NCBI RefSeq assembly: GCF_030711405.1
Contig: NZ_JAULSI010000006.1
Coordinates: 90,307-154,306, forward strand
Length of the DNA stretch: 64,000 nucleotides
Source of the DNA: Massilia brevitalea
GTDB lineage: Bacteria; Pseudomonadota; Gammaproteobacteria; Burkholderiales; Burkholderiaceae_D
Direction of reading: 5' to 3'
Position numbers and translations under genes: made by a program. The notes beneath the pieces were generated by a model. That model had not been told where the DNA came from. It made no database searches and saw nothing but the letters and a program-made list of their open reading frames with translations. This document shows positions 8,003-17,197 of the stretch, one piece after another. The stretch's first letter is position 1, and the number at the start of each line of letters is the position of its first letter.

Positions 8003-9302
8003 ACAGCTCCAGCAGGCGGGGAAGGATGTGGGCGGCGTCGGCGCCGAACGCGGCCGCGCGGGATGGCCGGGCCGGCGCCGTAGCCAGTTGGCGGCGCACG
8101 CGCGCGACCAGGTCGGGCATGCTCCAGGCCAGCTGCAGCTGGCCCGGATACTGCTGGTAGGCGGCCAGTTCCGGCGTGCCGCCGCGCGCCAGCGCAATGC
8201 AGGGCCGGCCCAGGGCCAGCGCTTCCAGCACGGTGGTGCTGCAGGCTTCTTCGCAGACCGAGGGCACCACGCACACATGGGCGCTGGCAGCCAGCGAGAG
8301 CGCACCCGGATAGTCCTGCCAGCCGAGGAAGCGCACGCCCGACCCCGCATGGCGGCTTTCGAGCAACCGACGCTGGGGACCGTCGCCGGCCACCAGCACC
8401 TGCGCCAGCTCGGGCAGGCGCCCCGCGGCGGCGGCCAGGAATTCGCCGAAGCCCTTGCCGGCATCGACCCGGCCGACCAGCACCACACGCCCCGCCACCG
8501 GCGCCAGCGCGCCATCGACGGTGGCGGCCAGGCGCGGATAATCGACGAAATTCGGAATCACGCGGCAGCGCGCCAGGTCGGCGTGCGGCACGGCGCGCAG
8601 GAACTGGCGCTGCAGGAAGTGCGAGACGAACACGGTCTTGTGCATGGCAAAGGCGCGCGCGGTCTGCTCGCGGTAACGCCGCACCGCCACTGCCGTGACG
8701 CTCTTGCGCAGCGCACCGGCATGCGCGCAGATGCAGGCCGAGCAGTCGCGCGGCGCCAGCGTGGTGCAGGGCGTGTCGTCGCGAAAACGCAGGTGGGTCA
8801 GGCATTCGCTGCCCTGGTCGTGGCGAGTCTGCACATAGTTCATGCCCGGCGCCACATGCAGGCCCACCATCGGCAGATGGCCATGGTAGTGCACGATGTC
8901 GGCGTCGGCGGCATGGCGGTTGATGGCGGTGCCGATCTTGCGCGCAAAATAAGGGCGCTTCAGCGGATTGAAGACGCCGAGCTGGCTTTCCTTCCAGCCC
9001 GGATGGGCGTAGTCGAAGCCGGGCACGAAGGCGCCGTGGAAGCCGATCTGGCGGGCGGAATGCGCGGCGCCGTCGGCAGCATGGCCGGCGCCGCCCGTGT
9101 TGCGGCCTCCGGTGTTGTTGCCGATGTGATTGCCGCTGTGATTCCCGTTCTGATTGTCGTGTTGATTGGCGCGGTCGTTGCGGCCGAGGATGCGCACCTC
9201 GTGGCCGCGCGCCAGCAGGGCATTCCCGAGCGTGACCACGTGCTTGCCGAGGCCGCCGATCTGCTCGCCGGGCAAGTCTTCGGACACGAGCAGGATGCGC
9301 AC
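7992..9302 (-). CDS. Glycosyltransferase family 4 with an Asn/Gly/His-rich insertion
   Basis: A 436-residue GT4 starting at GTG 9300-9302 (MRILLVSEDLPGEQIGGLGKH), one base after the flippase stop. Donor-binding motifs VLVGRVDAGKG and EEACSTTVLEALALGRP are present. Two oddities stand out. A low-complexity insertion of Asn, Gly and His (NQHDNQNGNHSGNHIGNN and on) lies at about residues 46-72 between the first strands. A cysteine cluster CSACICAH sits near residue 185, which could bind metal and is seen in some GT4 enzymes of exopolysaccharide loci. It is predicted to build the repeat unit in the cytoplasm. Confidence 0.85.
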   Translation of the reverse strand: MRILLVSEDLPGEQIGGLGKHVVTLGNALLARGHEVRILGRNDRANQHDNQNGNHSGNHIGNNTGGRNTGGAGHAADGAAHSARQIGFHGAFVPGFDYAHPGWKESQLGVFNPLKRPYFARKIGTAINRHAADADIVHYHGHLPMVGLHVAPGMNYVQTRHDQGSECLTHLRFRDDTPCTTLAPRDCSACICAHAGALRKSVTAVAVRRYREQTARAFAMHKTVFVSHFLQRQFLRAVPHADLARCRVIPNFVDYPRLAATVDGALAPVAGRVVLVGRVDAGKGFGEFLAAAAGRLPELAQVLVAGDGPQRRLLESRHAGSGVRFLGWQDYPGALSLAASAHVCVVPSVCEEACSTTVLEALALGRPCIALARGGTPELAAYQQYPGQLQLAWSMPDLVARVRRQLATAPARPSRAAAFGADAAHILPRLLELYAE

Positions 9303-9303
9303 C

Positions 9304-10830
9304 CTAGCCTCCCGCCCGCGCCCGCGCCCGCGCCCGCAGCCGGAACCGCAACTGCGCCCAGGCCCAGCGCCGGTCCTCGCGCTCGGCGACCAGCACGCCG
9401 GCCAGCACCAGCAGGACCAGGGTCAGCGCCAGCACCAGCACGAAGTCGAGCGCGCCGCGGTGCAGCCAGGCTTCGGCCAGCGCCGCCGCCAGCGCCACGC
9501 CGGCGGCGCCCGCCATGCCCGGCAACAGGCCGTGCGTGCATAGGCGGACCAGCGAAGTCGGCACCGTGCGCCCGTGCACGAAGACCAGGAAAGCGCCCGT
9601 GAACAGCACCGAAGCGATCAGGTGACCCCAGGCTGCCCCGGCGATACCCCACCCTGCCACGCCCAGGTAGACGACCAGCAGCCCGGCCAGCGCACGCGCC
9701 ACCGCGAACAGGCCGGAGACGCGCGGATGGCCCATGCCGTCGTTCACCAGCGACGGCAGGCTGGTGAGGGAATCGACGAATTGGGCCAGCGCCATCAGCG
9801 CCAGCACGGCGGCGCCATGTGCGGCGAAATCCGGGTTCATCCAGTAGCGCAGCAAGGGTTCGGCGAACACCGCCAGCAGCACCAGCATGGCCGCGTTCAG
9901 GTAGACCACGTAGCGGGTCGCCTTCAGGTAGGCGTGGTCCAGGCGTGCCAGCTCGCCGCCCGCGGCCAGCATGCTCGCCGCCGGGAAGAACACGCCGGAC
10001 AGGCGGAAGCTCAAGCCCAGCACCCGGTTCGCGAGCGTGGCCGCGACCGTGAAATAGGCCAACCCGGTGACCCCGACCAAGGCCCCGATGATGAGCTTGT
10101 CGGCATGGGCATACGACAGCGCGGCAAAACGCGACAGGAAGGAATAGGCGGAAAAGCCGAGGATGCCGCGCCGCAGCGCGCGCCCGGGCCAGCGCCAGTG
10201 CAGGCCCGGCAGCAGGCGGACGATACCGCGCCACAGCAGCAGGCAATGAATGGCGCTTGCCGCCACGCGCAGCGCGATGATCTCGAACAGGCCATATCCC
10301 AGCATCAGTACGCCAACCGTCAGCAGCGGCACCAGGGTGCCGAATACCATCTCGAGCCGGCCCGATACATCGAAGCGCATCAGCGCCTGCGGCACGCTGT
10401 GCAGGTAGCTTTGCAACTGGCCGACGAAGAAGCCGAGCGCAGCCAGCTGCAGGCTGGCGACGGCGTCGGCTGCCAGGTGCGGCGGCACCGCGAATACCCC
10501 CGCGACCAGGAAGCGGGCGCCGAACAACAGGCCGCAGCCGCCGAGCGCGCCGATCAGCGCGTAGATGGCGGCGCCGAAGCTCAGCGTGCGGGCGATCTGC
10601 TCGTCCTCGGCACGCGCATGCTGGGCGGCAATGTATTTCACCGAGCCGGCGGTGACGTTGATGTCGATGACGGCGAAATAGCCGACGATGGCCGTCACCA
10701 GCGCATACAGGCCGTAGTTGGCCTCGCCCAGGCCGGCCACGACCAGGGGCACGGTGGCCAGGGCCGCCAGCGCCGGCACCGCTGCTCCGAGCAGGTTCGA
10801 CCAGGCATTCCGGAACAGGCGCAGTTGCAT
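9304..10830 (-). CDS. Oligosaccharide flippase (Wzx-like, MOP superfamily)
   Basis: A 508-residue polytopic membrane protein with about 12-14 hydrophobic segments starting at residue 10 (NLLGAAVPALAALATVPLVV), and a short Arg/Ala-rich cytoplasmic tail. The layout fits the MOP-family exporters that flip undecaprenyl-linked repeat units across the inner membrane. ATG 10828-10830 is preferred to an upstream in-frame codon that would add a Trp/Arg-rich stretch overlapping the polymerase gene. It lies 16 bp after the polymerase stop, and the order polymerase-flippase-transferases supports a Wzx/Wzy-dependent pathway. Confidence 0.85.
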   Translation of the reverse strand: MQLRLFRNAWSNLLGAAVPALAALATVPLVVAGLGEANYGLYALVTAIVGYFAVIDINVTAGSVKYIAAQHARAEDEQIARTLSFGAAIYALIGALGGCGLLFGARFLVAGVFAVPPHLAADAVASLQLAALGFFVGQLQSYLHSVPQALMRFDVSGRLEMVFGTLVPLLTVGVLMLGYGLFEIIALRVAASAIHCLLLWRGIVRLLPGLHWRWPGRALRRGILGFSAYSFLSRFAALSYAHADKLIIGALVGVTGLAYFTVAATLANRVLGLSFRLSGVFFPAASMLAAGGELARLDHAYLKATRYVVYLNAAMLVLLAVFAEPLLRYWMNPDFAAHGAAVLALMALAQFVDSLTSLPSLVNDGMGHPRVSGLFAVARALAGLLVVYLGVAGWGIAGAAWGHLIASVLFTGAFLVFVHGRTVPTSLVRLCTHGLLPGMAGAAGVALAAALAEAWLHRGALDFVLVLALTLVLLVLAGVLVAEREDRRWAWAQLRFRLRARARARAGG

Positions 10831-10846
10831 GGCGGTCTTGGTGCGC

Positions 10847-12355
10847 TCAGGCCGGCACAGGCTGGATACGGGCGCGCGGCGCCACCATGCGCAAGGGCAG
10901 CGCAGGACGCGCCGCGGCGGCCAGCGCCACATAGGGCAGCGCCAGCGCGATGGCCAGCATTTGCGTGGTGCGCACCTGCGGGAAAGGCGTGCCGACCAGC
11001 ACGTCGGGAATCATGAAGGCCAGCGCCGCCGCGCCCGCGGTGCCCAGCGGCAGCAGCTCCGGCGGCAGGCTGTGCAGGGCACGGCGCGCGGCCAGCACGA
11101 AGGCGACCACCGTTCCGGCCAGCAGCGCGATGCCGGGCAGGCCGCTTTTCAGGGCCACGTGCAGGATCCCGCTGTGCAGGAACAGGCCGCCGTCCGGATT
11201 GGCTTGCCAGGAAATCTGCTCGTAGCCCGAATAGCGGCCCCAGGAGCCGATGCCGGTGAAGGGTTTTGCCAGGATATCGCCCAGCACCAGCTTGAGTTCC
11301 AGCACACGCTCGCTTTCCGGGCCGAAGCGGCGCGACTGCATGTCGTAGAACAGGCCGCTGCCGCCGCGCGTCTGGCCGAGGCGGCGCAGGGCCGCATAGC
11401 CGAGCGCGGCGCCGGCCAGGGGCAGCGCCGCCAGCGCCAGCTGCAGCCGGCGCCGGATCGGGAAGCGCAGCATCACGATGGCAAACCCGAGCATGAAGCC
11501 GAACCAGGCGCTGCGCCGGTAGGACAGCACGATGCAGGCGGCGGTGGCGCCCAGGGTCAGCCACTCGAGGAGGCGCCAGAGCGTGGCGCGCCGCACCTGC
11601 GCGGCCTGGAACAGCTGCACCGCGGCAATCGAAAAGGCGAGCATGCACAGCAGGCTGTCGTTGATGTCGAAGAACGTCAGGCGGATGCGGATCGCGTTCA
11701 TGTTCGCGTACACATTGTTCGGGTCACCACCGAAGGCAGCCCAGCGCCCCAGCCCGAACAGGGCGCGGCCCAGGCCAGCGAGCATCACGAAGCGGGCCAG
11801 TTCCAGTGCCTGCTCGCGGGTGCGGAACGCGAGCAGCATCAGGGCTATCAGCGCGCCCATCCAGACGATGTTCGAGAAGCCGGACGGCGCCAGCGCGTCC
11901 TTGAGCGGTACGCCGGCGACGAAAGCGGCGCCGGCGTGGCAGGCCAGCAGCACGGTCCAGCCCCAGAACCAGGGCAGCAGGTTGCAGGACGCTGTGCTCC
12001 CGGAAACCGGCGCCTGCGCCCTGCCCGGCATGCCTCCCTGTGCCCCGCCCGGCGCCCGGCCACCGCTGAAGCCTGCCGCGATGCGCGCGCAGCACCAGGC
12101 GCCCAGCACGTACCACAGCACCACCGGAAACAGCAGCATGCCCGAGCCGCGGCTGTAGACGCCGGGGCTGGCGAACACGGACAAATTGCCGTAGCTGGTC
12201 GAATTCATCCAGAAGAAGATGCACAGGTAGGGATAGACCAGCAGGCGCGGCCACACCAGGCCGAGGCCAATGCCGAGCACGGCAAGCAGCGCCAGCAGCA
12301 CCACGACAATAAACGGGAGCGAGGTGAACAGGTACTGGAGCAGGGTTTCGCTCAT
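10847..12355 (-). CDS. O-antigen ligase/polymerase family protein (Wzy-like)
   Basis: A 502-residue integral membrane protein with about 10-12 transmembrane segments. A large periplasmic loop holds the Wzy_C-type region (ESERVLELKLVLGDILAKPF, then GIGSWGRYSGYE around residue 370). It is predicted to polymerise repeat units at the periplasmic face. The start ATG 12353-12355 overlaps the stop of epsI by 4 bp (ATGA). A Gly/Pro/Ala-rich cytoplasmic or periplasmic loop near residues 95-115 is unusual but in frame. Confidence 0.85.
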   Translation of the reverse strand: MSETLLQYLFTSLPFIVVVLLALLAVLGIGLGLVWPRLLVYPYLCIFFWMNSTSYGNLSVFASPGVYSRGSGMLLFPVVLWYVLGAWCCARIAAGFSGGRAPGGAQGGMPGRAQAPVSGSTASCNLLPWFWGWTVLLACHAGAAFVAGVPLKDALAPSGFSNIVWMGALIALMLLAFRTREQALELARFVMLAGLGRALFGLGRWAAFGGDPNNVYANMNAIRIRLTFFDINDSLLCMLAFSIAAVQLFQAAQVRRATLWRLLEWLTLGATAACIVLSYRRSAWFGFMLGFAIVMLRFPIRRRLQLALAALPLAGAALGYAALRRLGQTRGGSGLFYDMQSRRFGPESERVLELKLVLGDILAKPFTGIGSWGRYSGYEQISWQANPDGGLFLHSGILHVALKSGLPGIALLAGTVVAFVLAARRALHSLPPELLPLGTAGAAALAFMIPDVLVGTPFPQVRTTQMLAIALALPYVALAAAARPALPLRMVAPRARIQPVPA

Positions 12356-13146
12356 CGCGTTTTTTGCTCCATGGCTTGCTGCGCCTGTTGCTGGGAGTCT
12401 TGCTGAGCCTCCCGCTGCAGCGGTTGCTGCCCGGCGGATCCGCTACCCTGCCCGGCCGGAACTGGATCCGAAGCGCCGATCAGGCGTGCGCGGCTGGGCG
12501 CATCGAGGCTGGCCAGCAGCTCGGCCACGAACTGGTCCTGCAATGCGTAGGCGCGGGTGTCATCCACGGCAATGCTGGACACCCGCACCAGCATCCCGTC
12601 GGGAATCTCGCCCGACAGGCCGTAGGCCAGGCGCCGCAGCTTTTGCTCGATGCCCGAGCGCGTGGCCTTGTCGCCGATCGTGATCCAGTAGGTGATCGGC
12701 TCGTTGCGTTGCCCCTGGCGCGCCACCAGGCGCTTGACCGGCAGCGCGCCGTGGTGCGTGGCCAGGCTGCCGGCGCCGTCGCGCACCAGCTGGAAGCCCT
12801 GGGCCACGTAACAGACTTCGGGCAGGTGCAGCTGCAGCGCCTTGCTCTGGTCGCCGCCATAGGCGATCGACAGCATCACGCGCCGCCCCGCCGCATCGAT
12901 GTAGGTGCGCGACAGGGTCTGGTCGTACAGTTTCTTGAGCATGCCCTGCTGCTCGGGATCGGGCGTGAGCGGGACCACGCTGGGGTCGAGCTGCCAGGCG
13001 CCGAAGCGCTGCGGGATCATGGTCTCGAGCTGGAACGGCGCCTGGTCCTGGGCCAGCTTCACGCCGGGCGTGAGCGCGCCGGTGAGCGCCGAGGTGCCGG
13101 CCATGCCCAGGCCGAGCACCAGGCTGGCCAGGAAGCGGCGGTTCAT
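12352..13146 (-). CDS. epsI: Exosortase B-associated protein EpsI
   Basis: A 264-residue protein with an N-terminal signal-anchor (MNRRFLASLVLGLGMAGTSAL). The EpsI/DUF3485 domain follows (residues about 35-225): IPQRFGAWQLD, SIAYGGDQSKALQLHLPEVCY and YWITIGDK. The family is nearly always encoded beside an exosortase and is thought to act in the periplasm during polymer export or processing; its biochemical activity is unknown. The C-terminus beyond residue 230 is a Gln/Gly-rich tail. The start overlaps the exosortase stop (ATGA). Confidence 0.9.
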   Translation of the reverse strand: MNRRFLASLVLGLGMAGTSALTGALTPGVKLAQDQAPFQLETMIPQRFGAWQLDPSVVPLTPDPEQQGMLKKLYDQTLSRTYIDAAGRRVMLSIAYGGDQSKALQLHLPEVCYVAQGFQLVRDGAGSLATHHGALPVKRLVARQGQRNEPITYWITIGDKATRSGIEQKLRRLAYGLSGEIPDGMLVRVSSIAVDDTRAYALQDQFVAELLASLDAPSRARLIGASDPVPAGQGSGSAGQQPLQREAQQDSQQQAQQAMEQKTR

Positions 13147-14081
13147 CCTTCCCCTCCCCTGCGCCGCGCGACATACCATTGCAGGCCTGAATCCACCGCG
13201 AGGATCAGCACCAGCGCGGTGAGGAACAGCACCATGCCGGCAAAGCCGTGCAGGAAACCCTGGCCGGCGGCGTCGCCCAGGTAATAGGTGACCAGGGTCA
13301 GGGTGATCACGCGGATCACATTGGCGGAAAACGAGATCGGAATGATCAGGATCGCCAGGCCAATGTTGCGAAAGGCCGAAGGATGGCGCATCAGGTTCAG
13401 GTAGAACAGGCCGAGCGCCTCGAGCGTGAGCAGGGTCTGCAGGCCGGCGCAGGCGTCGGCCACCAGCAGCTGGTACTGGCCGATCTGCAGGATCACGCCG
13501 GAGCGCGCGATCGGGTAGCCGGCGGCAAACAGCAGGTGTTCGGTGGCCCAGGACACGGCCATCTTCATGGGCATGGTGACGGCAGCCACGACCTCGCTCG
13601 GCAGCGGCACCATGAACAGCATGAAGAAGAACGGGAACCACAGCACGCGCAAGACGTGCGCGCCCAGCTTGGCCAGCACGACCGCGGCCAGCACCACGAT
13701 GATGGAACCGATCTCGAACATCAGTATCTGCTGCGAACGGCCCAGCAGGTACAGCGCCAGGCCCAGCGCCAGCAGGGGCCAGGCCAGCCAGGACGGTGCG
13801 GCCGGCCTAGCCAGGGCGTCGGGCCACTTGCGCCAGCCCAGCCACAATGCCAGTGCGAAGATCATCGGCCCATGCGCCTGTTCTTCGCCGATCCAGGCGC
13901 CGGTGAACAGGGAATACATGGTCGGCAGGAACAGCGCGGCCAGCCCGGCCAGCACTGGCCACCATTCGGGCAAGGCTGTGCGCAAGCCGGCACACAGGCG
14001 TGCCTGCAGCGGCGGGCTGCCCGCCGCAGGCGCCGCTGGTGCCGCCTGTGTTGCCGGGCCGGGACGCACCTGGGTCGTCAT
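13143..14081 (-). CDS. xrtB: Exosortase B
   Basis: A 312-residue membrane protein with about eight transmembrane helices. The three residues of the exosortase transpeptidase centre are visible: Cys in VADACAGLQ (about residue 211), Arg in SANVIRVI (about 256) and His in GFLHGFAGM (about 278). Exosortases cleave and anchor PEP-CTERM proteins at the membrane, linked to exopolysaccharide-producing envelopes. The B type sits in EpsH-style operons exactly like this one. It abuts epsG and overlaps epsI by 4 bp. No PEP-CTERM substrate is encoded in this window, so targets must lie elsewhere. Confidence 0.93.
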   Translation of the reverse strand: MTTQVRPGPATQAAPAAPAAGSPPLQARLCAGLRTALPEWWPVLAGLAALFLPTMYSLFTGAWIGEEQAHGPMIFALALWLGWRKWPDALARPAAPSWLAWPLLALGLALYLLGRSQQILMFEIGSIIVVLAAVVLAKLGAHVLRVLWFPFFFMLFMVPLPSEVVAAVTMPMKMAVSWATEHLLFAAGYPIARSGVILQIGQYQLLVADACAGLQTLLTLEALGLFYLNLMRHPSAFRNIGLAILIIPISFSANVIRVITLTLVTYYLGDAAGQGFLHGFAGMVLFLTALVLILAVDSGLQWYVARRRGGEG

Positions 14082-14948
14082 TCAGAACTCCATCACCACC
14101 GCGCCGACCACCTCGGCCCCGGCCTCGGCCAGCTGTTCGGCCATGCGCGCCAGCTGGGCCACGCGGGTATGGTCCTTGTGCACGGCCAGCAGCACGCCGC
14201 CGGCGCGCGCCGCCACCGCCAGCGCATCGGCTCCGGCGCCGAAGGGTGCGAGGTCGTACAGCACCACGTCGTAGCGGCTGGCGAGCGAGGCATCGAGCGT
14301 GCGGAAGGTGTCGCGGCTGAGCAGCTCCTGCGGGTTCGGCGGCAGCGTGCCGGCCGGCAGCACCGAGAGATCGACGAAGCCGCCCACGCGCAGTACCACG
14401 TCGAGGTCGGCACGCCCCGCCAGCAGGTCGGACAAGCCCTGGCGGGCACGCAATCCGAACACTTCGTGCTGACGCGGCGCGCGCAAATTGGCGTCGACCA
14501 GCAGGGTCTGCTCGCCGAGCTGGGAAAACACCACGGCTAGGTTGGCTGCGAACAGGGCTGCGCCGTCTTCGGGATCGGCTCCCAGCACGGCCAGCGCGCG
14601 GTGCCCACGCGCGAACCAGCGCAGCATCAACTGGCTGCGGATCGCGCGCAGCGACTCGACCTGCGGAGAAAACGGCTCGTAGGCAGCCACCAGGCGCGGC
14701 GACAGGTTCGCCTGCCCTTTCGGCAGATACGGGTAGGCGAACTGGCGCGCCAGCGCTTCCTGGACGTCGTCCTCGCTCACCAGGCCCAGGCGCACGGCGG
14801 CCTCGCCGAAACGGATGCCGAGATCCTTCTGCATGCGCAAGGCGCGCTCGGCGCCCTCGAGCGTGAGCTTGCCGGCGTCCACCAGCAGGGCGCCCATGCT
14901 GGAATCGAGGGGATCGACCGGCAGCGGCGACAGGATAGGGGAATTCAT
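14082..14948 (-). CDS. epsG: EpsG, chain-length-determinant-associated BY-kinase-like ATPase
   Basis: A 288-residue protein. Its N-terminal MshEN-like helical part (LLVDAGKLTLEGAERALRMQ) precedes a P-loop ATPase fold of the bacterial tyrosine kinase/MinD type (SLRAIRSQLMLR, QTLLVDANLRAPRQHEVFGL, VVLYDLAPF). It would pair with EpsF to set polymer length. The position of the Walker A loop (near residue 130) reads LGADPEDGAALFAANLA and lacks the GK[ST] core, so ATP binding may be weak or lost. The Walker A' Asp in LLVDAN is kept. It has a strong ribosome binding site (AGGAG) and follows epsF by 9 bp. Confidence 0.88.
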   Translation of the reverse strand: MNSPILSPLPVDPLDSSMGALLVDAGKLTLEGAERALRMQKDLGIRFGEAAVRLGLVSEDDVQEALARQFAYPYLPKGQANLSPRLVAAYEPFSPQVESLRAIRSQLMLRWFARGHRALAVLGADPEDGAALFAANLAVVFSQLGEQTLLVDANLRAPRQHEVFGLRARQGLSDLLAGRADLDVVLRVGGFVDLSVLPAGTLPPNPQELLSRDTFRTLDASLASRYDVVLYDLAPFGAGADALAVAARAGGVLLAVHKDHTRVAQLARMAEQLAEAGAEVVGAVVMEF

Positions 14949-14957
14949 CGATAGCTC

Positions 14958-16367
14958 CTAATTCAGGCGCAGCAGGCGGCGCGGCGTCATCAGGGCGCGC
15001 AGGCCGCCCCGCGGGCGCGCCGGCTGCCAGGCCACCGTACCCAGCACCGGGATGCCGAGCAGTTCCTGGACGTCGCCGCTGGAACGCACCGGACGGTTCA
15101 GCAATTCGAGCAGCAGCGCCAGCCCGACGCCGAGCACGGTGCCGAGCAGCACCGCCACCAGGGTGTTGAGCAGGATGCGCGGGCCGGAAGGCTCGGCCGG
15201 GGGCACGGCGGGATTGAGCACGGCGATGTCGGACTGCTCGGACTGGGCCTCGATGCGGGTCTGCGAAAAGCGTCCGCTGGCGGCGTCGAAAGCACGCTGG
15301 GCGCTGTCGAGGTCCTTCAGCAGCACGCCAAGTTCATCGCGCGTGCGGTTCAGCTCCAGCACCTTGGCCTTTTGCGCGGCCAGTGCGTTGCGCAAATCTT
15401 CCTCGCGCTGGCGCAGCACCTGGGCATTGCCGCCGACGCTGCGCGAGACGGTCGCCAGCGCCGCATTCAGGTCGGAACGCATCTTGCCCACTTCGGCGCT
15501 GGCGGCCTGGTAAGCCGGGTGGTTGCGGCCGTAGCGCGCGCTGCTTTCGGCCAGCTTGGCCTCGGCCGCCGACAGCGACACGCGCAGGTTCTGGATCAGC
15601 GGATTGTTGGCGACATCCGGCGACTGGGCATTGCCACCGCCGGCCATGCGCTCGCGCGAAGTGGCTTCCAGCGCCAGCGTCTGCGCCGCCACCAGTTGCG
15701 ACGACAAATCGCTCAGGCGCGAGAGTTCGATGTCGACCCGGTTGTTGTCGAGGCTGACGATACCCTTGTCCTGCTGATACTTGGACAGGCGCGCCTGCGC
15801 GGTTTCCACGTTGTCGCGCAATTGTCTGGTCTGCTCATTGAAATAGCTTGACGCCTTTTTCATCGGCTCGGTTTTCAGGCGCACGCTGACGTTCTGGTAT
15901 TCCTCGGCAAAGGCGTTCGCCACCGCCGCCGCGAAGCCCGGGTCGGCGCCCTTGAAGCTGATCTCGACCACGCTCGATTCGCGCGAGGGCTTGATGTCGA
16001 GCTTGCGCAGCAGCAGGTCAGCCAGCCAGTCGCGCACCGTGCCGCGGCCCTCGGTCGCCTCCTGGAACTGGGCGATCACGGCCGGGTTGCTGGCCATGCG
16101 CAGGCGCTCGACCACGCGCAGCGCCACGTTCTTGCTGCTGATGATGTCGATCTGGGTCGCCATGTAGCCGGGCAGCAGCTGCCCGGGCATGGTCAGGCCG
16201 GTGAGCGGATCGACGCCCTTGTAGTTCAGCAGCACCGAGGTGGTGGCGGTATAGGTCTTGCCCTGGACCAGGCTCCAGCCCAGCGCCAGCAGGATGGTGG
16301 TGCACAGGGTGGCCAGGATCAGCTTCCTGCGCGCGAGCAGCAGCAGGAGGAATTGGTAGAGGTGCAT
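14958..16367 (-). CDS. epsF: EpsF, polysaccharide chain-length determinant (Wzz/PCP family)
   Basis: A 469-residue polysaccharide co-polymerase. It has a first transmembrane helix at residues about 13-33, a long periplasmic coiled-coil region (residues about 150-370, many heptads such as LRDNVETAQARLSKYQ), a second helix near residues 405-430 and a short cytoplasmic tail with LLGIPVLGTVAW. It would control chain length together with the EpsG ATPase, the two being separate rather than fused as in Wzc. It starts 13 bp after epsE with GGGAG upstream. Confidence 0.92.
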   Translation of the reverse strand: MHLYQFLLLLLARRKLILATLCTTILLALGWSLVQGKTYTATTSVLLNYKGVDPLTGLTMPGQLLPGYMATQIDIISSKNVALRVVERLRMASNPAVIAQFQEATEGRGTVRDWLADLLLRKLDIKPSRESSVVEISFKGADPGFAAAVANAFAEEYQNVSVRLKTEPMKKASSYFNEQTRQLRDNVETAQARLSKYQQDKGIVSLDNNRVDIELSRLSDLSSQLVAAQTLALEATSRERMAGGGNAQSPDVANNPLIQNLRVSLSAAEAKLAESSARYGRNHPAYQAASAEVGKMRSDLNAALATVSRSVGGNAQVLRQREEDLRNALAAQKAKVLELNRTRDELGVLLKDLDSAQRAFDAASGRFSQTRIEAQSEQSDIAVLNPAVPPAEPSGPRILLNTLVAVLLGTVLGVGLALLLELLNRPVRSSGDVQELLGIPVLGTVAWQPARPRGGLRALMTPRRLLRLN

Positions 16368-16380
16368 GGCGTGCTCCCGC

Positions 16381-17169
16381 TCAGAACCAGCTTTCGCGCA
16401 CCGTGATCACATCGTCGACCTGCACCGGGTCGCTGGCGCGGGCTTCGAGGGTGACCGGGTTGCCGGCGGCGTCGCGGCGCGTGATGCGCAGGCGGCTGTC
16501 GCTGCCGCGCGGGGTCAGGCCGCCGCCGGCGGAGATCGCCTGCTGGACCGTCATGCCGCGCTCGATGCGGAAGGCGCCGGGCCGCTGCACCTCGCCGGTG
16601 ACGTAGGCGCGCGGCGCGCGCTCGACGAAGATGATGTCGCCGCCGGCTACCTCGTAGTCCTTGTCGAGTTCACCCTTGCGCACCATGTCGACCACATCGA
16701 TGGTCTCGCGCGTGGTCTTGCCGTCGCGCGTGCGCACCAGGCTGATCAGGTCGCCGCCGTCGGCGCTGGCGCCGCCCGCCATGGCCAGCAGGTCGAGCAC
16801 CTTGCGCCGGCCCTCGACCGGATAGCGCCCGGGACGGTTGACCTGGCCCAGCACCGACACCTGCTGGCTGGCCAGGGTGGTGATGATCATGTTTACTTCG
16901 GCCTTCTTCAGGTAGCCGCCCTTTTCCAGCAGGCTGCCGATCTTGCGCTCGGCGGCGGCCACGGACAGGCCGCCGATGCCGACCTGGCCCAGCAGCGGAA
17001 AGGTGATCGCGCCGCTTTCGCTGACCCGCGTTTCGATCGACAGGTCGGGGCTGCCGTAGACCGACAGGCGCACCACGTCGCCCGGGCCGAGCAGGACTTC
17101 GGCGGCGCTGGCCACGCCTGCGCCCAGTGCCAGCACGGCCGCGGCCATCCAGTGTGCAAGTGGTTTCAT
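16381..17169 (-). CDS. epsE: EpsE, polysaccharide biosynthesis/export protein
   Basis: A 262-residue periplasmic protein with a Sec signal peptide (MKPLAHWMAAAVLALGAGVASA). A Poly_export domain (LLGPGDVVRLSVYGSPDL, residues about 26-100) and two SLBB-like domains follow (QVSVLGQVNRPGRYPVEG and AYVTGEVQRPGAFRIERG). It is Wza-like but lacks a lipobox cysteine and the long C-terminal helix, so it probably works with the EpsL barrel. The ribosome binding site AGGAGG is strong. It follows epsD by 28 bp. Confidence 0.92.
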   Translation of the reverse strand: MKPLAHWMAAAVLALGAGVASAAEVLLGPGDVVRLSVYGSPDLSIETRVSESGAITFPLLGQVGIGGLSVAAAERKIGSLLEKGGYLKKAEVNMIITTLASQQVSVLGQVNRPGRYPVEGRRKVLDLLAMAGGASADGGDLISLVRTRDGKTTRETIDVVDMVRKGELDKDYEVAGGDIIFVERAPRAYVTGEVQRPGAFRIERGMTVQQAISAGGGLTPRGSDSRLRITRRDAAGNPVTLEARASDPVQVDDVITVRESWF

Positions 17170-17197
17170 GTTTCCTCCTGTATGCGTCTGGTCGGAT

